Of a stretch of 64,000 nt of DNA, positions 1 through 9,889 are shown piece after piece (the first letter of the stretch is position 1; the number at the start of each line of letters is the position of its first letter). Under the pieces are notes generated by a model that did no database searches, was not told the origin of the DNA, and saw nothing but the letters and a program-made list of their open reading frames with translations. Both the position numbers and the translations under genes were made by a program. Origin of the DNA: Aquiflexum lacus (lineage in GTDB: Bacteria; Bacteroidota; Bacteroidia; Cytophagales; Cyclobacteriaceae); NCBI RefSeq assembly GCF_015476655.1, contig NZ_JABFHF010000026.1, positions 19,733 through 83,732 on the forward strand. Reading direction: 5' to 3'.

Positions 1-106
1 AAAAAAAATCCGTAATTGTTATTTTACATTTAATTATGATGTTAGATTTTTAGCCTTCCTTGTTTTTTTACAACTTCGAACTGTAATTTTAACTTCAATA
101 TTCAGC

Positions 107-1438
107 ATGCAGACAATATTAATCCTAGGTGCAGGTAAATCATCCGTTTATTTAATTGACTATCTTTTAGAAACAGCTGTAGCAAAAAATAGAAATATTA
201 TAGTAGCTGATGTTTCTGAAGAAATTGCTTCTCAAAAGCTTAAGAATCATCAATCAGGGAAAGCAATTAAGATAAATCTGGATGAAGCTGAGAATAGGAA
301 AGCCATAATCGGGGAATCTGATTTGGTGATTTCAATGCTTCCGGCCTTTTTACATCCTATCATCGCTAAGGATTGTCTGGAATTGGGGAAACATTTTTTT
401 TCCGCTTCCTATGAGTCTGAGGAAATGAGGCAAATGAAAAATGGAATTGAAGCCAAAAACCTGCTTTTTTTGAATGAATGTGGATTAGATCCAGGATTAG
501 ACCACATGTCTGCAATGAAAATAATAAATGATGAAAAAAAAGCAGGAAATAGGATTTTTTCTTTCAAGTCCTATACAGGAGGGTTGCTAGCACCAGAAAG
601 TGAGAATAATCCTTGGAAATATAAATTCACTTGGAACCCTAGAAATGTTGTTCTTGCTGGTCAGGGAACATCTCGGTTTATCCAAAATGGAGAGCTCAAA
701 TATATTCCCTATCACATGCTTTATAAGAGACTGGAAAACATCAGCTTTGACGAAGTGGGAGATTTTGAAGGATATCCAAACAGAGATTCTTTGAGCTATA
801 GAAAGATTTATGGGCTTGATGATATCTCTACTTTGTTAAGAGGGACTTTAAGAAGAACTGGTTTTTGTGAAAGTTGGGATGTTTTTGTACAATTAGGGAT
901 TACAGACGATTCCTTTAAGATGGAATTGCCTTCTTGGTTTTCACACAGGATGTTTTTCAATTCTTTTTTGCCTTATCATGAGACAAAAAATTTGGAGGAA
1001 AAGCTTCAGGATCTTCTGCCATGGATAAATGATGAAATTCTCGGAAAAATAGAATGGTTGGGGATGTTTTCAAATGAGCCATTACCAAAGACTGATGGAA
1101 GCCCGGCGGCAATTTTGGAAGAGATTTTGAAAGAAAAATGGAAACTGGATTTTCAAGACAGGGATATGATAGTGATGCAGCATTTACTGGGGATTGAAAC
1201 TCCCAAGGGCATGAAGGAAGTAGTGTCAAGTTTGGTATGCAAAGGGGAAAATCAGGAATATACAGCAATGGCGAAGACAGTGGGTCTACCTTTAGCAATT
1301 GCTGTAGACCTCTTTTTGGATGGTAAAATCATTGTAAGGGGCTTACATGTCCCAGTTCTCCCCGAGATTTATGAGCCCATTTTGGAGGCTTTAGAAAAAA
1401 CAGGAATTGAATTTGAAGAAAAAATCAGAGCAGTTTAG
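107..1438 (+). CDS. Saccharopine dehydrogenase-like oxidoreductase
   Basis: 443 residues. The N-terminus is a Rossmann fold with the nucleotide-binding stretch ILILGAGKSSVYL at residues 4-16, and a C-terminal saccharopine dehydrogenase domain carries the conserved ECGLDPGLDH stretch near residues 124-133. Family members oxidise saccharopine to glutamate and aminoadipate semialdehyde in lysine breakdown, in the cytoplasm. The length is normal for the stand-alone dehydrogenase without a fused lysine-ketoglutarate reductase. The ATG at 107 is the first in frame and precedes the Rossmann strand directly. It is a single gene facing the convergent DUF4249 operon, with a shared hairpin between them. 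No partner reductase is nearby, so the exact substrate is inferred from the family. Confidence 0.85.
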   Translation: MQTILILGAGKSSVYLIDYLLETAVAKNRNIIVADVSEEIASQKLKNHQSGKAIKINLDEAENRKAIIGESDLVISMLPAFLHPIIAKDCLELGKHFFSASYESEEMRQMKNGIEAKNLLFLNECGLDPGLDHMSAMKIINDEKKAGNRIFSFKSYTGGLLAPESENNPWKYKFTWNPRNVVLAGQGTSRFIQNGELKYIPYHMLYKRLENISFDEVGDFEGYPNRDSLSYRKIYGLDDISTLLRGTLRRTGFCESWDVFVQLGITDDSFKMELPSWFSHRMFFNSFLPYHETKNLEEKLQDLLPWINDEILGKIEWLGMFSNEPLPKTDGSPAAILEEILKEKWKLDFQDRDMIVMQHLLGIETPKGMKEVVSSLVCKGENQEYTAMAKTVGLPLAIAVDLFLDGKIIVRGLHVPVLPEIYEPILEALEKTGIEFEEKIRAV

Positions 1439-1531
1439 TGAATGATTGTTTGAGGCCACTTGAAATGCAATATCATTATTGATTTAATCGTGATACTAAT
1501 TTAGATCTTACATTGATCCTGTATTAATTGT

Positions 1532-1574
1532 ATAGGGTAAGAAAAAGTCTGTTTCTAACTTTTTCTTACCCTAT
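1532..1574. terminator. Bidirectional terminator hairpin between convergent genes
   Basis: A perfect 16-bp stem (1532-1547 with 1559-1574) encloses an 11-base loop. The stem has a GGG/CCC base and an A-rich/T-rich upper part, and is followed by a short T-rich run on the plus strand. It lies between the plus-strand dehydrogenase gene and the convergent minus-strand DUF4249 gene, so it can serve both. Confidence 0.75.
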
Positions 1575-1632
1575 CTTTTCTGGACACCTTTATGAATACC
1601 TATTGTAATTGATACGATTGGAATAAATATTA

Positions 1633-2697
1633 TTATGGGTTCCAATCTGATGGGGGACTCAGTTGAGCCCCGCTTACAGTAAGACAATCATCTGGAATTA
1701 TCCTAGGAGTTTGAAGAAATTCAAGTTTATTTTTTTCAATATAGACTTGTTTTTTATCTACCGACCCTGCCATAAAATACCCCAATACCACCTCATCCGG
1801 ATCATCAAGGCTAATTATATTTCCCCTGATATTTGCTGGAGGATTGTCAAATACACTTCCGGTAAGGTTTGTCTGTTGCTCTATCAACCTTAGAAACCTA
1901 TGCGCATCACTTGAAACAGATATTTGTTGTATTTCTGCTCTATATGTTTGTTTGAATCTCAATCCATCATCTTCAATAAATAGTACGGGGAGTCTTTGAG
2001 ATAGTCCATTAAAATTATCATCGGAAGCAAGTGTAAATCTTTGGATTCTTGATTCATCCTGTACGTAACAAGTCGCACAGCAGTCCTTAGGATCCGGACC
2101 CCTTGGATTGGTAGGATGATTAGGGGATAAAGTATGCAATTCGGGGTTTGCTACCAATACAAATGTGGAGGGGCCATTTCTCCAATAGTAGAAATTAGTC
2201 TGATCGCTTGGATCACGGAAGTGGGCAAATACCTGAACGCCGATGAGATCAGTTAACCTATCATTGGTATTAAATTTCACTGACTGGTATGAAAGTGAAT
2301 CAATTTGAGGTACAGATTCTACTCTTTCGGGTAGAGAAGTATAGGACTTGCCATTCTGTAAATCAATCTGTAGGGAATATGAAACCCCAACTCTTGCCAT
2401 AAATCCTTCCGGAGTGGCATATATGCCATCATTGGCAAGTTCATTGAGGAAGGTGACATTTCCCTCGCTATCTCTTATTCCAACTGTTGCTCTTATTACA
2501 GGCCTAATCAGGCCCTCAAAAACACTCCCATAGGTATCGCTTCTAGTCAATCTGATCAGATGTGGTCCAGGATCAGTTGTAATAAATCCATCTACTGTCA
2601 GCAATTGAGCCCCTTGAGGGATATCAATCTTATAAGGATCAATACATGAAATAGGGATTATCAGTAATATATAAATCAATCTTTTTAGCATGTTCAT
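1633..2697 (-). CDS. DUF4249-family lipoprotein
   Basis: 354 residues beginning with a short lipoprotein signal whose lipobox ends IPISC (Cys near residue 18), so the mature protein is probably anchored to the outer membrane. The rest looks like the DUF4249 family, which in Bacteroidota is typically encoded directly downstream of a TonB-dependent receptor. A CCATC-Y-C cysteine cluster lies near residue 205. The start codon overlaps the receptor stop by one base, so the two are co-translated; a second in-frame ATG two codons in is equally plausible. The function is unknown; an accessory surface role for the receptor is an inference from position. Confidence 0.8.
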   Translation of the reverse strand: MNMLKRLIYILLIIPISCIDPYKIDIPQGAQLLTVDGFITTDPGPHLIRLTRSDTYGSVFEGLIRPVIRATVGIRDSEGNVTFLNELANDGIYATPEGFMARVGVSYSLQIDLQNGKSYTSLPERVESVPQIDSLSYQSVKFNTNDRLTDLIGVQVFAHFRDPSDQTNFYYWRNGPSTFVLVANPELHTLSPNHPTNPRGPDPKDCCATCYVQDESRIQRFTLASDDNFNGLSQRLPVLFIEDDGLRFKQTYRAEIQQISVSSDAHRFLRLIEQQTNLTGSVFDNPPANIRGNIISLDDPDEVVLGYFMAGSVDKKQVYIEKNKLEFLQTPRIIPDDCLTVSGAQLSPPSDWNP

Positions 2698-5099
2698 CAG
2701 AATTTCATTGAATAACTCAAGGTTGGAAGCGGCACACCAAGTATGGCAAGTCTATAGGCCTGTGGAGGGGAACCTGGCTGGTCGGCGAAAAATATTGAGA
2801 ATGGATTTTTTCTACCGTAAACATTCATGACAGCAAAAGTCCAGTCCCCATCATAAAACTTCCCTTTACCTTTCAATTGGAAATTCAAAGAAAGATCCAA
2901 TCTATGAAAATCGGGGATTCTTTGAAGATTCCGGTTTCTGAAAAATGCCAGGGAATTGCCCGCAAAATCAAATTTTGCTTCAGGGAAAGTTACCGGTCTT
3001 CCTGTACTGTAGGAGAAGGTTGCAGATAGGGAAACATTGGATGCCATTTTATAATTTCCAATCAATGTAAGGTCATGTGGTTTATCAAAATTGGCAGGGA
3101 ACCATTCCCCATCATTGATGATCTCTTCTTCGAAGGGGGTGATGACCCTTCTGAAAGCTCTAGAGTAAGTATAGCTGGCCCATCCGGTAATTCTCCCAAG
3201 ATTTTTCTTTGCATAAACTTCAACTCCATATGCCCTTCCTTCCCCGGGAATAATTTCTGTTTCCAGATTATTCTGAAGCAAAAGCTTTGCACCATCTTTG
3301 TATTCCACCACATTTTGAATGTCTTTGTAGTATACTTCGACTGAAGTCTCAAAAATATTTCCTTTAAAGTTTTTGTAAATACCTAAAGAATACTGATCTA
3401 CAATCTGTGGTTTCAAAAATTGATCACTCAATTTCCAAACATCAGTAGGAGCTATGGTGGCAGTGTTGGAAATCAAATGGATAAATTGGTACATTTTGTT
3501 ATAACCACCTTTGATGGAGGTTTTGGAATCGATAGAATAGCGCATGGAAACTCTCGGACCCCATCCATCATAAGTCTGGATAAGTTCTCCATCTCCATAA
3601 GTCCTTTCACCTACAACATTTCCAGAATTCAGTGGAAGATTGGGAGCATATTCCCGGACTGTCCTTGGTCCATAATATTGATACAGGTCATATCTCATAC
3701 CATAAGAAAAACCAAATTTTTCCCCCAATTCAAGTTCATGTTGGAGGTATAGACCTGACTCTCTTGCGTATTCGCTCTGGACTAATTGAGGAAGAATGGT
3801 AGACTCTCCATTTACTACTCCCGGGATCAGTTCTCCTGGATTGATGGTTAGGTTTTTTGTATCTCCTCCAAATGAAATCCTATTTCTTTCACTCAGCGCA
3901 TAAGTGAAGTTCAACCTTAATCCATTATCTATAATCCCGGATTTTAGATCAAAATTATTGATCCCAGATTGATTGAAGATGGTAAAATCATAAAGCGTAT
4001 AAAATCCTATGGCATTGACAGAGAACTTTTCAGAAAATTTACCCTGATAAGCCAGTGTATGGCTCATATTTGTCCATGAAATGGTGGTATCAGAGGCTAG
4101 TGCAAAATCATCATAGCTACGGTAAAAGCTATAGGTGACATTGTGATTGTCATTGATTTCACCATACAGAATCCCATTCACATCATTGAAATTAGCCTGG
4201 CTTGTTCTCAGATCGGGATTGTTTAGTGCTCCCAGTAGCCAATTAATATAAGATCCCCTAACTCCAATTTTAGCAGAAACTTTATCTTGAATTATAGGCC
4301 CGTTAATTCCGATTTTACCAGAAACAGTACCGACCATCAAATCACCTCCCCAATTGGTCAAACTCCCTGATTTTGGAGTAATGTCTAATATGGAAGATCC
4401 TCTACCTCCATATTTGGTTGGGATAATTGCTTTGTATAGTGTGAAATCATTGACAACGTCAGGATTAAATGCCGTGAACAGGCCGAAAAGATGGGAGGGA
4501 TTATAAATTGGAGCTCCTGCAAACATAATCAGATTTTGATCAGCCCCACCTCCACGTACATTCAGCCCCGAAGAGGCCTCCCCAACCTGACTTACACCTG
4601 GTAATGTCGCAATACTCCTAATAATATCCACTTCTCCCAGAAAAGGGGGTAATTCTTTCAATGTATTCATACTGATGCTTATGGCACCCATATCGGTACT
4701 TCTAATGTTTTTTTCAGGATCACTGCCATAGATGACCACATCATCTAATGTAAAGTCTTCCTGAATCATCGTAAGGCTTATCCTGCCATCTCCTACAGCC
4801 ACAAATGGATATATCACGGTTTCGTAGCCTACATACCTAATCTCCAAAGTATACTCAGCACGATCCAATGTCAGGTTGAATGTGCCATTGGTACTTGTAA
4901 TCTCTGTTTTTGTAATCTCTTGGACAGTAACTGTAGCTCCAACTAAGGGTTCACCAGTGATCTCATCTATGATCCTGCCACTTATTTGTAGATCTTTTAA
5001 TTGTCCAATATCTCTTCCCACGATATTTTTTTGCTGCGCAATCGCAGAGATACCTATTAGCAAAAGGAAAAATAGTAATGGTAAAATTTTTCTCATCAT
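2697..5099 (-). CDS. TonB-dependent outer-membrane receptor with carboxypeptidase-regulatory-like N-terminal domain
   Basis: 800 residues. A signal peptide (residues 1-21, ending AIAQ) is followed by a beta-sandwich CarboxypepD_reg-like domain (about 38-110), a plug domain (about 130-235, containing the GLNVRGGGADQNL stretch) and a 22-strand-type barrel to the C-terminal aromatic residue (YSMKF). Such receptors import a ligand across the outer membrane using TonB energy. It is the middle gene of a three-gene operon with an IPT/kelch lipoprotein upstream (8-base gap) and DUF4249 downstream. No SusD partner is present, so this is not a standard starch-utilisation locus. The ligand cannot be read from the sequence. 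Confidence 0.9.
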   Translation of the reverse strand: MMRKILPLLFFLLLIGISAIAQQKNIVGRDIGQLKDLQISGRIIDEITGEPLVGATVTVQEITKTEITSTNGTFNLTLDRAEYTLEIRYVGYETVIYPFVAVGDGRISLTMIQEDFTLDDVVIYGSDPEKNIRSTDMGAISISMNTLKELPPFLGEVDIIRSIATLPGVSQVGEASSGLNVRGGGADQNLIMFAGAPIYNPSHLFGLFTAFNPDVVNDFTLYKAIIPTKYGGRGSSILDITPKSGSLTNWGGDLMVGTVSGKIGINGPIIQDKVSAKIGVRGSYINWLLGALNNPDLRTSQANFNDVNGILYGEINDNHNVTYSFYRSYDDFALASDTTISWTNMSHTLAYQGKFSEKFSVNAIGFYTLYDFTIFNQSGINNFDLKSGIIDNGLRLNFTYALSERNRISFGGDTKNLTINPGELIPGVVNGESTILPQLVQSEYARESGLYLQHELELGEKFGFSYGMRYDLYQYYGPRTVREYAPNLPLNSGNVVGERTYGDGELIQTYDGWGPRVSMRYSIDSKTSIKGGYNKMYQFIHLISNTATIAPTDVWKLSDQFLKPQIVDQYSLGIYKNFKGNIFETSVEVYYKDIQNVVEYKDGAKLLLQNNLETEIIPGEGRAYGVEVYAKKNLGRITGWASYTYSRAFRRVITPFEEEIINDGEWFPANFDKPHDLTLIGNYKMASNVSLSATFSYSTGRPVTFPEAKFDFAGNSLAFFRNRNLQRIPDFHRLDLSLNFQLKGKGKFYDGDWTFAVMNVYGRKNPFSIFFADQPGSPPQAYRLAILGVPLPTLSYSMKF

Positions 5100-5107
5100 A
5101 TCAATTT

Positions 5108-6559
5108 TTAAAGACCATTTGGATCAAATTTCCAGAATTCTAATATACCAGTAGCACCAAGTCTTCTTACCAGATAGATGAACCCAGCATTTGAATATAC
5201 TCCTACATTTCTTGCAGCAGGTGTGCCTATGAAATCATTTTTTTTCACCCAATTTCCAGAAATCATATTGAGTTCCCATACCTGTAGAGACCTGTTGTTC
5301 ATTCCTACATAAACACGGTCACCTATACTAACTCCAAATCCTGAACCACTTACAATGTCTCCGGGATATGTACTGAATAAACTCCATGCTTCCGTTTCAG
5401 GATCAAACAAAAAGATTTGTTTATCGCCGGAGTTGGTCACATAAAGCTTGTTTTTGTGGGTGAAATGTAGGTCGGATTTATTTGCAGAAAATGGAATAGG
5501 ATTGATGCTAGCCCATTCTCCAGAAGATTTAGAATATTTAAAGGTATTTCTTCCAAGGAGGCCACCAATTACATACAAGTTTTCATCAGTTTCAAAAGAG
5601 AGTGATTCTATTGACTCAAATGGTAAATCCGGTAATTTTTCAAAATTTCCATTCTGTATTTTCCAAAAATCTCTGCTCGTAACATAGGGAGCTATAACTT
5701 CTTTAGCTCCACCACCAAAAAAATTGTTGGTAGAAAAAGCCAACCAAAGAGGATCTCCTTGATAAGAAGCCTCTGTCCATTGCTCATTACCTAAATTATA
5801 TTTCCAGATTTTTGAATTTAAAGATTGATTGCCATCGCTTCCTAATCCCAAATATAAATCTTCATTGTCCTGGAAGAAAATATTTTCATTCAGCCGGATG
5901 GATGAAGGAGGATTGGCAAGTTTAGAAAATGCCCCCGTGGTGTATTCGAATTGTTGGGAAAGTATAATTTCTTTGCCTTGAACAATAACAGTCACATTCT
6001 CCCTAGGCGCTGTGCCTGCAGTTGGAATTTTGGCTGTTATTCTTGATTCAAATTCTATTCTCTGAATTTCGGCAGGCCTGTCACCTATTAATATACGGGT
6101 ATCCGAAGTGAAATTTTTTCCTGTTAAAGTAATGATAGTTCCAACAGGACCATTATTTGGTGCAAAGCTTTGAACTTCAGGTGATAGTGTGGTGAGCTGT
6201 AAGACATTGCCGAACTGAATCTCTCCACCTACATTGATAAAGGATTTGGCATAGTAAGTGCTTTCAATATTCAAGACCTCAGTTTCACCAATAAACCTAC
6301 CCGGGGTAGTTTTTTCTCCCAGAGAAATGATCAACGGCTGATTGAATGCCTCATTTTCAGCAACATAAAAACCATGGTCATTTGCATTGACATTTTGAGT
6401 TGTGATGACCCTTCCCAATAATCTGACCCGCTCTCCACTAAGGTAGATTACTTCTTCTGTAATCAGGGAGGGAGTAACTATAATTTCTTCCTCACAAGAT
6501 GCAAAAACAGCAAGTAGAATGACCAGCAATTTTATAACACCGATTTTACTCTTATTCAT
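5108..6559 (-). CDS. IPT/TIG-domain lipoprotein with kelch-like beta-propeller
   Basis: 483 residues. The N-terminus is a lipoprotein signal with lipobox VFASC (Cys near residue 22). A TIG/IPT immunoglobulin-like domain (about residues 130-210, with PNNGPVGTIITLTG) is followed by repeating units of about 50 residues with alternating Trp and Gly-Gly patterns (about 220-480) that resemble a kelch/galactose-oxidase propeller. It is the first gene of the operon with the TonB receptor and DUF4249. A surface-exposed ligand-capturing or accessory role is inferred from its lipid anchor and neighbours. No enzymatic motif was recognised. Confidence 0.75.
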   Translation of the reverse strand: MNKSKIGVIKLLVILLAVFASCEEEIIVTPSLITEEVIYLSGERVRLLGRVITTQNVNANDHGFYVAENEAFNQPLIISLGEKTTPGRFIGETEVLNIESTYYAKSFINVGGEIQFGNVLQLTTLSPEVQSFAPNNGPVGTIITLTGKNFTSDTRILIGDRPAEIQRIEFESRITAKIPTAGTAPRENVTVIVQGKEIILSQQFEYTTGAFSKLANPPSSIRLNENIFFQDNEDLYLGLGSDGNQSLNSKIWKYNLGNEQWTEASYQGDPLWLAFSTNNFFGGGAKEVIAPYVTSRDFWKIQNGNFEKLPDLPFESIESLSFETDENLYVIGGLLGRNTFKYSKSSGEWASINPIPFSANKSDLHFTHKNKLYVTNSGDKQIFLFDPETEAWSLFSTYPGDIVSGSGFGVSIGDRVYVGMNNRSLQVWELNMISGNWVKKNDFIGTPAARNVGVYSNAGFIYLVRRLGATGILEFWKFDPNGL

Positions 6560-6643
6560 TTATTTATTCTTAAAATTGGTTCTAAAAATACAGGAATAAT
6601 GGATTTAAAAAAACAATTTGTTCCTACGAGATTAATATATGAA

Positions 6644-7357
6644 CTAAAATATAGTAAGAAAATCTTTTAACAGTTCCGAATATTCTTTTGAGTAATCTCC
6701 TGATTCAGCTTTAATATGGATATCAGACTTTTTTATTTCATATTTTGAATAGGAGAAAGCATGTATAGTCCTTATTATATTTTTATTCGGTTTATCCCTT
6801 AAATCCAGTTTTTCAATAGTGTGAATTCCCGAAAATTCTAGAATTTTATTGATTGTTTTCATTTGGTCTGGAGGCAAAATCAACCAAAAATGGCCATTCT
6901 GCTCCATTAATCTTCCTATACCTTTTGCTAGTTCACCGAAAGTAAGACTATCGTTGTGAAGCGCAAGGTTTCTTTTTAGATCAGGTGATAGTAAGTGTTT
7001 AGGAAAATAGGGAGGATTGCTGACAATCAGGTCAAATTTGCCTTGATGTTGCTTTTGGAATTCCTGAAAACTTTGATGCAAAATTTTAACCCTGTCAGGC
7101 CAAGGACTTTGGCGGACATTTTCGGTTGCCTGTTCAGAAGCGTCTTTGTCAATTTCAATTCCGGTAATCATCGCTTCTGGAAATCTCTGCGCCAACATCA
7201 ATGAAATAACCCCAGTACCCGTTCCGATGTCCAAAATGTTTTTGGGATATCCCCGACCTGCAAAGGCTCCCAAAACAACCCCATCAGTGCTGATTTTCAT
7301 GGCACATCTGTCCTGTTGCACAGCAAATTGTTTGAAATTGAAAGTGGAGTTTTTCAT
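6644..7357 (-). CDS. trmN6: tRNA1(Val) (adenine-37-N6)-methyltransferase
   Basis: 237 residues, the usual length for the YfiC/TrmN6 family. The SAM-binding motif DIGTGTG lies at residues 43-49 and the N6-adenine methyltransferase signature NPPY at 114-117. The N-terminal FKQFAVQQDRCAMKISTDGV segment is characteristic of the family. It methylates A37 of tRNA-Val in the cytoplasm. It is upstream of, and on the same strand as, the TonB-receptor operon with 84 bases between, but is probably transcribed separately because that operon encodes surface proteins. Confidence 0.87.
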   Translation of the reverse strand: MKNSTFNFKQFAVQQDRCAMKISTDGVVLGAFAGRGYPKNILDIGTGTGVISLMLAQRFPEAMITGIEIDKDASEQATENVRQSPWPDRVKILHQSFQEFQKQHQGKFDLIVSNPPYFPKHLLSPDLKRNLALHNDSLTFGELAKGIGRLMEQNGHFWLILPPDQMKTINKILEFSGIHTIEKLDLRDKPNKNIIRTIHAFSYSKYEIKKSDIHIKAESGDYSKEYSELLKDFLTIF

Positions 7358-7439
7358 GTCGGTGTGCCGATTTCTTCAAAGGATTATAGATCAGATTTTG
7401 GGGTATCGGCTATCTCATCAGTCAAGAGGGTAACTAAAA

Positions 7440-7492
7440 TAAAAGCTGGCTAAACTATCCATTCATGCAATCTTCGTAATTCCAACACTGAA
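7440..7492. repeat. Dispersed intergenic repeat, copy 1
   Basis: This stretch shares the blocks AAAAGCTGG-TAAA, TCATGCAATCTTCG and TTCCAACACTG, in the same order, with 36371-36427. Spacers between the blocks differ in length and sequence. It lies in the 170-base gap between trmN6 and rnhA. No coding potential is apparent. Confidence 0.55.
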
Positions 7493-7527
7493 AAGCTAGA
7501 TAACTGCCATCTTTGCTGAATACAAAA

Positions 7528-7977
7528 TTAAATATTCTCATAGCCCTCATCTGCCGGTAAATTGGGCATTTCTGCAGCAGACACTGCCAATTGGTCGCAG
7601 CGTTCATTTTCAAGATGTCCGGCATGTCCCTTTACCCACACGAACTTCGGCTTATACCTTACATGTAAAGGGATATAAATTTTCCAAAGATCGACATTCT
7701 TTTTGTCCTTGAATCCTTTCTTTTGCCAACCCCAAAGCCAACCTTTTTCAATGGCATCCACCACATATTTACTATCTGAGTAAATGGAAACGGGAATATC
7801 CCTTACTTTCAACTCTTGAAGTGCACGGATAACAGCAAGGAGTTCCATCCTATTATTGGTGGTGAGTCGGAAACCTCCTGATAGTTCTTTTCGATGCTGA
7901 TTGTATTTCATAACAACGCCATATCCTCCTGGTCCAGGATTTCCTTTGGCGGCACCGTCTGTAAAGATTGTAATCAT
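7528..7977 (-). CDS. rnhA: Ribonuclease HI
   Basis: 149 residues, typical of single-domain RNase HI. The four metal-binding acidic residues are visible at D7 (FTDGAAKGNPGPGG), E45 (TNNRMEL), D68 (YSDSKYV) and D128 (NERCDQLA). The enzyme removes RNA from RNA-DNA hybrids during replication and Okazaki-fragment processing in the cytoplasm. It stands alone with gaps on both sides, and a marC terminator hairpin precedes its promoter region. Confidence 0.93.
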   Translation of the reverse strand: MITIFTDGAAKGNPGPGGYGVVMKYNQHRKELSGGFRLTTNNRMELLAVIRALQELKVRDIPVSIYSDSKYVVDAIEKGWLWGWQKKGFKDKKNVDLWKIYIPLHVRYKPKFVWVKGHAGHLENERCDQLAVSAAEMPNLPADEGYENI

Positions 7978-8025
7978 GTTGCAAAGAAAAGTAGATTTTT
8001 TAGGGAATACCTAGAAAAAACAGGA

Positions 8026-8057
8026 AAACCAAGTTGGTTATGAAACCTACTTGGTTT
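8026..8057 (-). terminator. Terminator downstream of marC
   Basis: A 9-bp stem (8026-8034 with 8049-8057), extended inside the loop by a GGTT/AACC pairing. Read on the minus strand it is followed by a TCCTG-TTTTTT run. It sits five bases past the marC stop codon. Confidence 0.7.
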
Positions 8058-8062
8058 ATTAA

Positions 8063-8647
8063 TCATATCATCTCACCTGTATACAAAGCACCTTTGAAAA
8101 TCTTGATGGCAATGGATAATAGAATGATGCCGAAAATTCTCCTTAAGACGTCCAAACCTGTTTTACCCAGTTTTCTTTCCAGCCAATTAGTGCTTTTCAA
8201 AACTGCATATACTATAGCCAGATTAATAACTATCCCCACAGCAATATTCACCTGTGTATATTCGGCCTTTAGTGTCAGTATGGTTGTTAATGTGCCAGCA
8301 CCTGCTATCAATGGGAATGCAATGGGGACTATGGACGCACTTGTAGTTGAAGCTTCTGGGTCAGGTTTGAAAAGCTCTATTCCTAAAATCATTTCAGCAC
8401 CCAAGGCAAAAATGATCAAAGCACCCGCTATGGCAAAATCTTCTACCCCAATTCCAAATAGTCCTAAGATAGATTTACCCACTATTAAGAACAGAATCAT
8501 TAAAACACCTGCAGCAAGGGTAGCCTTGCCCGATTGGATATGACCTACTTTTTTCCTGAGATTGATGACAATCGGTATGGAACCTAGAATGTCAATGACC
8601 GAAAAAAGGATCAAAGTGACTGAAAATATTTCTTTAAAATTGAGCAT
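8063..8647 (-). CDS. MarC-family integral membrane protein
   Basis: 194 residues, almost wholly hydrophobic, with about six transmembrane segments and the MarC-family features DILGSIPIV near the N-terminus and AFPLIAGAGTLTTI in the middle. Despite the name, these inner-membrane proteins have not been shown to cause antibiotic resistance; their transport role is unresolved. The gene is monocistronic with a strong terminator after it. Confidence 0.85.
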   Translation of the reverse strand: MLNFKEIFSVTLILFSVIDILGSIPIVINLRKKVGHIQSGKATLAAGVLMILFLIVGKSILGLFGIGVEDFAIAGALIIFALGAEMILGIELFKPDPEASTTSASIVPIAFPLIAGAGTLTTILTLKAEYTQVNIAVGIVINLAIVYAVLKSTNWLERKLGKTGLDVLRRIFGIILLSIAIKIFKGALYTGEMI

Positions 8648-8721
8648 GGAGTTTTAGTGCTTTATTGGCAAAATATTGATACTTGGAATCAAGCTTTGAC
8701 AAATATTCAATTATATCAAGC

Positions 8722-9777
8722 CTAATAATTCTTTAAGAAATTGATCAGATTTTGAAATTCCGAATCAGAGATAGCAGGGAAATTTGCTATTCTAAAACTG
8801 CTTGCCTTTAATGGACCATATCCACCACCCATTTGCATTCCTTCTTTTTCTGCTGACTTTTTGACTTCTGAGATAAGTTCTTCCCTTCCGGTGATTGCCA
8901 AGACAGTGCTGCTTCTAGCTTCAGGATTTGGGATGAGCATTCTTAATTTTCCTGTATTGGCAATGGTGTCTTCCAAAGTCCTCATTCTTTCCCTTGTTTT
9001 TTGGTCTATATGCTGGATTTCAGGAATGTCCTGTAAAACTCTATACAACAAATAAATTCCAAAAACATTGGGGGTGTAATGCGTCTGATAGTTTTCTGCA
9101 TTTTCAAGAACAAAGTTCAGGCTATTATATCTTCCTCTTTCGCCTTTATTCTTTGCCTTTGCAATGGCTTTAGGAGAAATGATTAAGATACCCAAGCCTG
9201 CAGGCAGCCCAAAACATTTCTGTACTGAAGCATACCAAATATCTGCCAATTGAAAATCCAATTCAATTCCTCCCATTGAAGAAGTGGTATCCACCGCAAT
9301 CATCTTTTCAGGATACTTATTTGCAATGGCTGCTATGGTCTGATTGGTCACTTGAGTGGCATTAGAAGTCTCGTTTTGGGTAATGGCTATCACATCATAT
9401 GCTTCTCCTATTTCCAAATTTTCAACATCAATGGTTTGATCAGCTTCTAATTTATGAGCAAAGCATTTTGGTTCAATGTATTTTGCATAATCAAACCATT
9501 TCTTGCCAAATGAACCGGAAAAAATATGGTATCCTGCAGACTGCACGATGGATTGGGAAATGATTTCCCAATTCTCTGTTGCAGAGGAGGTGAAAAGTAA
9601 CTTGTAGTCCTGAGGTACATGAAGCTTCTCCCGCATGAGCGTTTCCGTTTCCTGGTATAAATTCATGAAAACAGCAGAACGATGATTTGCGCTCAGAATT
9701 CCTTTTTGGTAGGCGTCCTGCATGTATTGGGGTAACTTGTCATAGACCTTAGAAGGTCCCGGTGCAAATGTGATCAT
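8722..9777 (-). CDS. Class V PLP-dependent aminotransferase, SerC-like
   Basis: 351 residues. The opening ITFAPGPSKVYDKLP resembles the phosphoserine aminotransferase N-terminus, and the PLP-binding lysine lies in SVQKCFGLPAGLG near residue 193. Conserved class V features include AVDTTSSMGG before the lysine. The likely role is transamination of 3-phosphohydroxypyruvate to phosphoserine in serine synthesis, but the sequence differs from the canonical SerC start, so a related amino-acid or glyoxylate aminotransferase is possible. No serine-pathway gene is adjacent. Confidence 0.75.
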   Translation of the reverse strand: MITFAPGPSKVYDKLPQYMQDAYQKGILSANHRSAVFMNLYQETETLMREKLHVPQDYKLLFTSSATENWEIISQSIVQSAGYHIFSGSFGKKWFDYAKYIEPKCFAHKLEADQTIDVENLEIGEAYDVIAITQNETSNATQVTNQTIAAIANKYPEKMIAVDTTSSMGGIELDFQLADIWYASVQKCFGLPAGLGILIISPKAIAKAKNKGERGRYNSLNFVLENAENYQTHYTPNVFGIYLLYRVLQDIPEIQHIDQKTRERMRTLEDTIANTGKLRMLIPNPEARSSTVLAITGREELISEVKKSAEKEGMQMGGGYGPLKASSFRIANFPAISDSEFQNLINFLKNY

Positions 9778-9889
9778 GATTCCTAAATTTGATGAACTAT
9801 TAGTTTGAAAAGTCTTGATGTTTTAGACGTTCAATGCTTTGTAAATTGATATTTATTACTTAAAGATATTTTGATATTATTTTCTGAAG

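Noticed and set aside
957..1298. Antisense open frame within the saccharopine dehydrogenase gene
   Set aside because: It is a shadow of a well-supported gene on the other strand, with no family features or start context.
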